From contig JAIUNW010000002.1 of assembly GCA_020161535.1 (NCBI GenBank), forward strand, positions 186,001 through 250,000: DNA of 64,000 nt, given 5' to 3'. The first letter of the stretch is position 1. The number at the start of each line of letters is the position of its first letter. A program made the translations under genes and the position numbers. Below the pieces are notes generated by a model that saw nothing but the letters and a program-made list of their open reading frames with translations, did not search any database and had not been told where the DNA came from. Positions 28,701 to 34,629 of this stretch are shown here, one piece after another. The stretch is from Bacteroidota bacterium (GTDB lineage Bacteria > Bacteroidota > Bacteroidia > Chitinophagales > Chitinophagaceae).

Positions 28701-29067
28701 TGATGGCAAGGGGAATTTCAGTACCCAGGCACTGCCCTGGCAATTGCAGCTATCGCCGGTGAAAACGGCTGTGCCCTGCGATTACAATGCCGACGGCAAA
28801 TCAGATTTGTTGTTATTTGGCAATTACTACGACAACAATATACAAATGGGGCGCAACGATGCTGATTTCGGCAGTCTGTTGTTAGGCACCGCCGGCGGTG
28901 GTTTTGCCGTGCACAACCTGCCGGGACTGGTTGTGAAGGGCCAGGTGCGACATGCTTTGCCGATTGGCATCGCCGCTAAGCCATCATTCACCGCATTGTT
29001 GCTGGCGAAAAACAATGATAGTTTGCAATTGGTTAGTCTACCGGGTAATACACCATCATATCGATGA
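25738..29067 (+). CDS. FG-GAP/VCBS repeat lipoprotein with ASPIC/UnbV domain, tandem paralog
   Basis: The 1109-residue neighbour has the same build as the preceding protein: lipobox (VLLAAC, Cys about 15), N-terminal FG-GAP blades (FNNDGKVDLFF, DINDDGLLDIYV), a central ASPIC/UnbV-like part (RHAIGATLFVFDKGGAIRTYEKSAVHGFQSS), and a second set of blades (DINGDGAPDIFL, DLDKDGDLDLLL). The similarity from start to end shows an old tandem duplication. The start codon overlaps the upstream stop (ATGA), so translation is coupled. The last 35 bp overlap the convergent SRPBCC/GyrI-like gene. Confidence 0.88.
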   Translation: MRNCWLLLLVLLAACKEAKKKQTVFTPLSADSTGLQFVNVLTSTRDFNLFRYMYFYNGAGVGAGDFNNDGKVDLFFASNQHRNRLYLNEGDMRFKEVTEQAGIPADSSWSTGVSVADINDDGLLDIYVCRVGQYEVLKGKNQLLLCTGIKNGVPQYRDAAAEWGVDFSGFSTQAAFFDADLDGDLDMYLLNHSVHHNGTFGERKLFANTYHPLSGDRFFRNDGGHFTDATKESGINSSVIGYGLGIAIADINLDGYPDIYIGNDFHENDYLYINQGNGKFKEELTDRVMHTSQFSMGVDVADVNNDMQPEIISVDMLPEDPYILKRSLGEDEYNLFNTKIGYGYNYQYTRNNLQYNRGNGMFSEVGLYAGVSATDWSWSPLWLDFDNDGLKDLFVSNGIPKRMNDMDFVNFVSNDEVQAQIKQNNLGEKELALSEQFPEIKLPNKFFRNKGDLKFDDITTSLNDAPLTFSNGAVYADFDNDGDLDIVVNNIGDPALLYRNEAGAAKKAFSLQLTGGTGNRHAIGATLFVFDKGGAIRTYEKSAVHGFQSSAETPLLVAWGQQLPDSMVLVWPDNSYTRVPVDSTKKTIAVSYTTGLPKLDKRTLLPNPDAGLPLMKDITAAQGIAFKQEEDPFGEFDREQLLPHKLSTEGPAMAIGDINNDGREDFFIGSARNKKSAVFVQQANGRFSISPQPALAADSSYEDVDAQWVDLNKDGFNDLVVASGGNEFYGKKPQRQSRIYLNNANGQLQRIASVLDTIYMTAGALAIADINGDGAPDIFLGARCNVYDYGSMPASYLLLNDGKGGFNDVTKTLAPALSTVGMVTNASWTDLDKDGDLDLLLALEWGAVTLLENKKGQFSVRALSKEKGWWNLAKAIDVDGDGDLDIVAGNTGENFRLKPTENEPVRLYYNDFDGNGRKEQIVTYYIQQQEKPFANKMELERQLPYLKKRFLYAADFAKSSLLELLGKDKLETSQVLTVNYFSNAVLINDGKGNFSTQALPWQLQLSPVKTAVPCDYNADGKSDLLLFGNYYDNNIQMGRNDADFGSLLLGTAGGGFAVHNLPGLVVKGQVRHALPIGIAAKPSFTALLLAKNNDSLQLVSLPGNTPSYR

Positions 29068-29980
29068 TATCGCCCTGTTCATAATCGGTTCGGTCGTCGG
29101 AAAATTTCCCATATGCGATGGCCATATTGGTCAGCTTGTGGTCGCGGGCGTATTGATCGAGCGACTGAAAAGCCTGCGGTAGGTCAGCATACCGGCCCTT
29201 AAAAGGTGCTTCCAACAGTTTCTTGCCATAGGGCATGGTTCGATACGTAATCTTGCCGTTCAGTGGAAGATTAATGTATTGTTGAATGGCCAGCCCCGCA
29301 GAAACCCGGATGCTATCGCCGCTCAATATTTTGATGTTGATGATTTTTGCACCATTCTTGTCAATCTTATTGGCGTCAGCAAAATTAACCAGGTCTTTAT
29401 ACAGCGACTGTACAGTTGTTTTCACCTCGGCCCAGCTCGTTGTTTTTTGGGTAAAAAGATAGGCAGAATCGGTTACGTCTTTGTGTCGAATCTCCAAGCC
29501 ATATAAACGAACCGTATTGCTGGCATAGGTGGCGAGCGACTGTAAACTTGTTTCCGCCAGGTCAATCAGTTTGTTGCGACCATTAAAATTGCCAAGCCAG
29601 TTTTTTTTATAGGTCATGGTCACTTTCGTTTGGTCGATATAATTCGAATCAAGCGTGGTGTGGTAAAAGAAAGCAGCTTCCTGGTTTTTTTCGGTAAGCA
29701 ACAAGGTGGCCGAGATGGTATTCTTATTGCGGAGCGACAATTGCAAATCGCCGTTGGTCAGTTGCCATTGTTTGTCTGACTGGTGCGAGGTATCGGTATT
29801 GGCATCCGTAAAGGGCTGGTACCATTTTTTGATATAGGTCGGATCGGCGAGCAGATGCACAGCGCGCTCAACCGGTAAGGGGATGGAGATGGCGCTGGTT
29901 TTTGTAACCGGATAATACAAAACGACGCCAACAACCAGGGCCAGGGGGAGGAAAAACAGCAGGATTCTTTTCAATGACAT
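29033..29980 (-). CDS. Membrane-anchored SRPBCC/GyrI-like protein (left paralog)
   Basis: A 315-residue protein with an N-terminal membrane anchor (ILLFFLPLALVVGVVLYYPV), a first half that resembles a polyketide-cyclase/START-type SRPBCC domain (PVERAVHLLADPTYIKKWYQPFTD) and a second half that resembles a GyrI-like small-molecule binding domain (AGLAIQQYINLPLNGKITYRTMPYGKKLLEAPFKGRYADLPQAFQSLDQYARDHKL). No function is known. A paralog with the same layout lies at 58261-59181, directly at the other edge of the RHS island. The 3' end overlaps the preceding convergent lipoprotein gene. Confidence 0.7.
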   Translation of the reverse strand: MSLKRILLFFLPLALVVGVVLYYPVTKTSAISIPLPVERAVHLLADPTYIKKWYQPFTDANTDTSHQSDKQWQLTNGDLQLSLRNKNTISATLLLTEKNQEAAFFYHTTLDSNYIDQTKVTMTYKKNWLGNFNGRNKLIDLAETSLQSLATYASNTVRLYGLEIRHKDVTDSAYLFTQKTTSWAEVKTTVQSLYKDLVNFADANKIDKNGAKIINIKILSGDSIRVSAGLAIQQYINLPLNGKITYRTMPYGKKLLEAPFKGRYADLPQAFQSLDQYARDHKLTNMAIAYGKFSDDRTDYEQGDIIDMMVYYPVD

Positions 29981-30189
29981 TTGTAAAATTATGGATAGTT
30001 CCGAAGATTGTAATATAACATGCCAACTACTAGCTAATACATTAAAACTTCGTGTTTTTCTTCTGGACTAACCAAGAATTTGATTTCCCCTTGATATCGA
30101 TATAAGCATGAAATTACATTCAATATTACAATAAGCACAGCACGCAAATTTGAAATACCCAAATCTGTTAGTCCATCCGTATTTGTTTG

Positions 30190-30651
30190 TCAGTGTGTTC
30201 CAGAAGTCGGCTTTATTGAAATAATTTCAACGTCGGAGGTGTTGTCTAGCAGAACTCCGTCCTTATAACGAAAAGCATATTGTATTGTGCCATTGACAAA
30301 ACTAGCATCTAATATTAAATCTTTTTTGTGCCATTCAATCAAATCACCTTCTCTTGATTTGAAATTATTGTTAATCTCGTCAGAGTGTCGATAAAAACGG
30401 ATTGAATATTCTTGTAGAATAGAAGAATCAATAAACTTATTCTTGGCGTAATCAACCAACGAGTTTACTTGCGAGGAGTCATTGTTGAATCCGTCCACCC
30501 AAAAATAGACGACCTTGATTTTAGTTGTACCTTCGGGAATATACGTATAGTACGGGTGTAGGGGTTTGATTTCAAGTTTCTTACGTTGTATATTTGAGTC
30601 GCATCCGTATATGAGAATCAGTGCTATCAAGTAAAATGAAATTGTTTGCAT
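30190..30651 (-). CDS. Candidate immunity lipoprotein for orphan RHS tail 1
   Basis: A 153-residue protein with a lipoprotein signal peptide (LIALILIYGC, Cys about 16). I do not recognise the family. It starts 7 bp downstream of the orphan RHS tail at 30659-31663, the position where immunity genes of polymorphic toxins are found. The gene is clearly richer in A and T than the flanking chromosomal genes, which fits horizontal acquisition. If it is the immunity factor, a lipoprotein location suggests the toxin would be neutralised in the periplasm or at the membrane surface. The alternative is an unrelated small lipoprotein. Confidence 0.55.
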   Translation of the reverse strand: MQTISFYLIALILIYGCDSNIQRKKLEIKPLHPYYTYIPEGTTKIKVVYFWVDGFNNDSSQVNSLVDYAKNKFIDSSILQEYSIRFYRHSDEINNNFKSREGDLIEWHKKDLILDASFVNGTIQYAFRYKDGVLLDNTSDVEIISIKPTSGTH

Positions 30652-30658
30652 AAAAGAG

Positions 30659-31663
30659 TTACTTTATATTGCCACTTATCTCTATTGTAGCAGAAACCTT
30701 AGTTTGAAAAACTTTATAGCCTCTTTGGTTCTGTAATATCCACCAAGCATAAAGACCAGTCTTATAAGGTGCGAATTTACCGCTAAATTGAGTGACGTCA
30801 TCACGAGACAGACCGAAATCGTCGTATAGATTTATATTTATTTCGGCATAAAATCTTCCCTTTTGATTGATTGAGAAATTTTCTAAATACAATTCCATCT
30901 TTTGAACTCCGTGAATTGTAATTCCAAGTCCTGAAAACTTTTCGTCGAATAAAGGGCGGTCTAGTGCTAAGGTAAATTTACTCGCATCCCCTCCTTGTTG
31001 TTGTAAGCGAGCATGAAACTGTTTACCAATCTCGTTTGCAAAGCCTTTGAATAAACTGCTTTCGATTACCGCGTCAGTTAGATTGACATTCTCATATACG
31101 CCGCCTTTGTTTTCTTTAAATCGGCTTACCATTTGCCAGGCAGCTACCTGTCCACTTCGACTTCCGCCGGAAGAGTAAAAGCTGAACATTCGGTACATCC
31201 AATCAAATAACTCGGTATTTGACATAGCCTCAGCGCTTTTAGGGACTGTATTGCCTCTTTCAGCACCGAAGCCACTTTTTGAGTCATCACCTTCGTTGAC
31301 TTTTCCTACGCTTAACAGGAGCCTTTTTTCAAAACCTGATATTGCTTTCTTGTTTTCTTCGTCCTCGTCGAACATTCCATTCATATAGTTCCAAGCTTCG
31401 GAACCTTCTGCCCATAATCCATTAGGGTCAATAAATCTTAATGGGTTATTTGCGGTGTAATTATAGCTACTTAATTCATGGATTGTTTCTGCCATCGGAT
31501 CTACCACATGCCACCTGCCGATTTGCGGGTCGTACATCCGGGCGCCATAGTCGTACCAGTCGAGGCCGGCACCATCGTTGAATTCTTTCTCTTGTTTTTC
31601 CTTGCCGTTGTACTCAAACTTGTTGTCTAAGCGGCCCATGGCTCGGGAGCTAATTCCTGCCAT
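30659..31663 (-). CDS. Orphan RHS C-terminal tail 1 (RHS core plus toxin-like domain)
   Basis: The 334-residue ORF begins at the ATG inside the conserved YYPFGLTM codons and reads [20 protein letters not shown]..., [21 protein letters not shown] and RFIDPNGLW, the RHS core, before a unique tail. The N-terminal RHS barrel found in the protein at 48272-52591 is missing and a stop codon lies just upstream, so this is a displaced tail rather than a full toxin. Its end ([17 protein letters not shown]...[17 protein letters not shown]) resembles DUF3289-type RHS tails, a tentative match. It has no visible promoter and is probably silent unless recombined into the full gene. The next gene is the candidate immunity lipoprotein. 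Confidence 0.75.
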   Translation of the reverse strand: MAGISSRAMGRLDNKFEYNGKEKQEKEFNDGAGLDWYDYGARMYDPQIGRWHVVDPMAETIHELSSYNYTANNPLRFIDPNGLWAEGSEAWNYMNGMFDEDEENKKAISGFEKRLLLSVGKVNEGDDSKSGFGAERGNTVPKSAEAMSNTELFDWMYRMFSFYSSGGSRSGQVAAWQMVSRFKENKGGVYENVNLTDAVIESSLFKGFANEIGKQFHARLQQQGGDASKFTLALDRPLFDEKFSGLGITIHGVQKMELYLENFSINQKGRFYAEININLYDDFGLSRDDVTQFSGKFAPYKTGLYAWWILQNQRGYKVFQTKVSATIEISGNIK

Positions 31664-31686
31664 GGTAAGTCCGAACGGATAATAAT
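31659..31686 (-). repeat. 28-bp direct repeat in the RHS core (copy 1, candidate attachment site)
   Basis: Identical to 40085-40112 and 49074-49101. Read on the minus strand it begins ATTATTATCCGTTCGG and ends ACTTACCATGGC, encoding YYPFGLTM(A). It contains the short dyad TCCG-TT-CGGA. Upstream of it the orphan tails no longer resemble the full RHS gene. Confidence 0.8.
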
Positions 31687-32698
31687 CTACATCCTCCTTT
31701 AGCCATGCCGGTCATTTCGCTGGAACCCCGACGCAAGCCTTCTCAAAGAACTGCTAATACCTCCCCCAAAATAGCCCTTCTTTTTTCAATTGAGCCCTCC
31801 TGGCCAGAAAAGTTTTTTCTATTCCCTGCGGGGCTTCAGTTGAAAGAAAAAAAGAGGTGCGGGAGGTAAAAGCGGCTGGCGGACGGTGGATAAGCGGGTT
31901 TGCTGCCCGGTCATGGCCTGTTGCCGGTGGGTATTGTTGCTGCTGATGGGTATTCTACTGTTTGGGCTTATCCGCCGGCCGGCAGCCGCCAGCCAAAGCC
32001 GTTACTACTGCCTGGATTTTTACTACCGCTGATCGGCTGCGGCAGCGTGTTCTGTTACCATTCCTGCTGACGGTTTCACTCGGAAGTGTTGAGTAGTATT
32101 CCTGCTGACCGTGGCTATAACCTGCCGCTGATCAGGGTTCCGGCGCCCCCATGCGCCATGGCCCCGCCGCTGCCGGGCCGGGAGTGCGGAGCGCAGCGGA
32201 GCACGAAGGCACGGCTAAGGCCCCTGGCGCCTTATTACCCGCCGGAGCGAAGCGGAGGCAGTACTACAGACAAAGGGCGGCGGGGCCGCGCAGGGGGCGC
32301 ACAACAAAGAGGTGGAGGCCCCGCAGACAGGCAGGTGCAGGGCGGCAAGTCGTTACTTTTCGTTTTGGGGTTACATTCCGCCCTGCTGCTGCCTGGATGC
32401 AGAGGGGCCGGGGTGCCGGGCGACCGGTGAGCTGCAAGCGCTGTGACAGCCTGCGCAGCGAAGCGGAGCACCCGTAGCGCAGCGGAGGGCGGTGCAGGGG
32501 CTGCCGCGCTAAAATTATCCGCGCTAAAGATGCCGCGGCAGCGCCTGCGCCGGGCTGGCGCTCGCTTGCCGAACCGGTTGCAACGGCACACCTTTTTTCC
32601 TGATTCCTTGGCTGCAGAGCGCAGCGGCGCAGCCATCTAAATTGACCCCGCGGCGGCAGCCGCACTTTATTTTTATTGGAAGCGGTGAAGGGCGAAGA
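31687..32698. other. Non-coding GC-rich end of element A
   Basis: About 1 kb without a credible gene. It holds a short block shared with element B (CAAAGAACTGCTAA, followed by AAAATAGCCC, near 31743-31790), an imperfect dyad built on GGATAAGC/GCTTATCC (about 31880-32005), and the long repeat listed separately. ORFs here exist on both strands but have low-complexity arginine/alanine-rich products, as expected from GC-rich DNA. Confidence 0.6.
32051..32608. repeat. GC-rich non-coding repeat shared by both elements (copy A)
   Basis: Homologous to 41229-41779 over about 0.55 kb; long stretches are identical, for example around GTGGCTATAACCTGCCGCTG. It contains several GCGCAGCGGAG-type short repeats. 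Similar in position in both elements, just beyond the recombinase stop codon. It may be a transfer or replication region or encode a structured RNA. Confidence 0.75.
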
Positions 32699-33577
32699 TT
32701 ATTTCAAAGGATGATGCGTCTTTAACTCGTTCTGTAGATCATCCAGGTTACCCGTCTGATACCGCTCCGTACTGCTTACATATTTGTGTCCCGCCATGTA
32801 TTGCACTTCGCGCAGGGAGTGTCGTTTGAGCCAGTGGGTGAGTATGCTCGATCTGATCTGCCGGGCATTGATGATGTTCGGGTTTAACTGCTTCAGTTGT
32901 TTCAGCATCCACTGCACCTGGTTAGAGATGTTTTGCGGGCTTTTAACACCCTTCTTTTGCTGGGTGAACAAAGACCCTTCCCGGAACTTATTCGCGGCTA
33001 CATAAGCTTGTAATAGCGGGATTTGTACGGCCTGCAGGGGTAGCCAGCGTTCACCCGTGCGTTTGGTTCCCTTGACCAGGATCCGGCCTTCACTTAATTT
33101 GATGTGTTTTGCTTCCAGCCGGATCAGTTCTTCGGTGACCAGCCCCTGGTAAATGAGTAACCCCAGCATTGCTTTTTTGCCATCATCGACATGCAGTTGA
33201 AGGTTATACTGCCGGTAGAGTTCATCGAGGGTGTCGGGGGATAAGGTATTGACCGGCAGTTTTCTAACCAGTCCCTGGATGAACACCCCTGCCGCCGGGT
33301 TGTCGCTGCGCTGTTGTTCAGTGATCAGGTAACAGCAGTACTGCCGGATCATGTTCAGGATACTATGCACGGTGCGTTTGGTGATGCCGGCCTCCTGGCA
33401 GTGCTGCATATACGCTAGCAGGTCGTTGTACGTGAAGGTTTGCGGTTCCAGGTTTTCCCTCTCCAGCCAGGCGGTAAATTTTTTGATGTACTGCCCGTAG
33501 GTGTGCACCGTGGCCGAACTCAGTTTTTTTGCTTCCAGGTAGGTCTTGAAGGTGGCTCGTGTAGTGGCTCGTGTCAT
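32699..33577 (-). CDS. Tyrosine recombinase-like protein with degenerate catalytic residues (element A)
   Basis: A 292-residue protein with an N-terminal SAM-like core-binding domain (about residues 8-95) and a C-terminal integrase fold. The active-site positions are incomplete: the first Arg of the usual GLR-x-x-E motif is Val147 (GLVTEEL), and the box II His is Arg239 in RQIRSS, while Arg242, His264 (AGHKYVSS) and Tyr273 remain. The copy in element B has the same losses. It overlaps the full recombinase gene upstream by 4 bp, so the pair is probably translated together and may work as a heteromer, this subunit helping binding or synapsis. Confidence 0.85.
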   Translation of the reverse strand: MTRATTRATFKTYLEAKKLSSATVHTYGQYIKKFTAWLERENLEPQTFTYNDLLAYMQHCQEAGITKRTVHSILNMIRQYCCYLITEQQRSDNPAAGVFIQGLVRKLPVNTLSPDTLDELYRQYNLQLHVDDGKKAMLGLLIYQGLVTEELIRLEAKHIKLSEGRILVKGTKRTGERWLPLQAVQIPLLQAYVAANKFREGSLFTQQKKGVKSPQNISNQVQWMLKQLKQLNPNIINARQIRSSILTHWLKRHSLREVQYMAGHKYVSSTERYQTGNLDDLQNELKTHHPLK

Positions 33578-34479
33578 GGATGGTCGTTTGTAAGGTGGGT
33601 GTAGATTTGGGTACTGTCCAGGTCGGCGTGGCCCAGGAACTGCTGTATGCGTTCCAGGGTCATACCGGATTGTAAGAGGTGCGTAGCAATCGAGTGACGC
33701 AGCGTATGGGTGCCGACTTTCTTTTTGATCTTCGCTCGCTTTGCAAGGGCTTTGATCCGTATGTACAGACTTTGCCGCTGCATCGGCCGGCCCTTGTTGG
33801 CATCGATAAAAAATGCATCGGTGCGGGTGTCCTGCAAGAGTTGCGGCCGGGCCCAGTCGAGGTAAAACTGTATCGCGGCATAGGTTTTCTCCGCCATCGG
33901 CACCAGCCTTTCCTTGCTGCGTTTGCCCTTGCGCACGTGCAGGAGTTTTCTCTCATGCAGGATATCCTTCAGTGCCAGGCTCGCCCCTTCGTTCAATCTG
34001 AGTCCACACCCGTAGAACACCGCCAGCATCGCCCGGTCACGAACGCCTAAAACACTATCGGATATGGCCTCATACAGGGCGGTGATTTCGGGTTGAGAGA
34101 GGTGCGCAGGTTTCGCTTTGTCTTCCGGTTCTCTCTCCAGCGCAAAACCCACCGGCGATTTACCCGTCTGGCGCAGGTATTTACTGAACAGCTTTAAGGC
34201 CTGGATTTGCTTATTGATGTGTGCGCCACTCAGGGGTTTACCCGTGCGTTTGCCGGTGGTTGCTTTCAGGTGCTGGATATACGCGCTGGCGTCCGTGGCC
34301 GTGAGCTGTTCCACACTCGTTTTGCTCTCAGCGAGTAAGTGGTGGATGAAGTGTTGCACCGCTTGCGTGATCACCGGGATGCTTAAGGGTGAGTAGTTCA
34401 GTAACGTTAACCAGTCCATAAAACCTTGTAACAATAGTGTCCATGCACTGCCTTTGTGCAGTGTGCTGTTTTGCTCCAT
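33574..34479 (-). CDS. XerC/D-like tyrosine recombinase (element A)
   Basis: A 301-residue recombinase from ATG 34479 (MEQNSTLHKG). It has the N-terminal core-binding domain and a complete catalytic set: Arg161 in GCGLRLNEG, Lys in RKGKRSKERLVP, His258-x-x-Arg261 in HTLRHSIATHLL, His284 in LGHADLDS and the nucleophile Tyr293 in TQIYTH. This is the likely strand-cutting enzyme for integration and excision of the element. Its stop overlaps the start of the degenerate recombinase by 4 bp. Upstream sits the conserved TTTCTTAATAGTC block followed by the iteron region. Confidence 0.92.
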   Translation of the reverse strand: MEQNSTLHKGSAWTLLLQGFMDWLTLLNYSPLSIPVITQAVQHFIHHLLAESKTSVEQLTATDASAYIQHLKATTGKRTGKPLSGAHINKQIQALKLFSKYLRQTGKSPVGFALEREPEDKAKPAHLSQPEITALYEAISDSVLGVRDRAMLAVFYGCGLRLNEGASLALKDILHERKLLHVRKGKRSKERLVPMAEKTYAAIQFYLDWARPQLLQDTRTDAFFIDANKGRPMQRQSLYIRIKALAKRAKIKKKVGTHTLRHSIATHLLQSGMTLERIQQFLGHADLDSTQIYTHLTNDHP

Positions 34480-34535
34480 ATACTTTGATTGAAGAAGGAG
34501 GAAGAAAAGTTTCTTAATAGTCTTTTTCCGTGTCG

Positions 34536-34629
34536 TTACTGTCGCAGTAGCCAAAAGCCGCTACCAGACTGGGTTTTACTACGACACTACCCTTACTGTC
34601 GCAGGACTGTCGCCGGTGTCGCAGTAGCC
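34536..34629. repeat. Iteron-like repeats of element A (origin candidate)
   Basis: TTACTGTCGCAG occurs at 34536-34547 and 34593-34604, and TGTCGCAGTAGCC at 34540-34552 and 34617-34629; a partial ACTGTCGC lies at 34606-34613 and an inverted relative at 34578-34590. The repeats begin inside the last codons of the primase gene and run toward the recombinase gene. Element B has a different repeat family at the same place. Confidence 0.7.

Noticed and set aside
32086..32665. Several overlapping ORFs of 65-133 codons on both strands in the GC-rich end of element A (and mirror ORFs at 41141-41764)
   Set aside because: Products are Arg/Ala/Pro-rich, open simultaneously in many frames, and substitutions or indels between the two copies do not preserve one frame. 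They are expected by chance in GC-rich DNA.
32699..34479. Recombinase pair as the host XerC/XerD chromosome-dimer system
   Set aside because: Two near copies occur within 9 kb, one member has lost catalytic residues, and they are linked to a primase, XRE and toxin-antitoxin genes. This is an element-borne pair.
34536..34629. Short repeats first considered as a CRISPR array
   Set aside because: Repeat units are only 8-13 bp, spacing is irregular, they overlap a coding end, and no cas genes are present. Iterons fit better.
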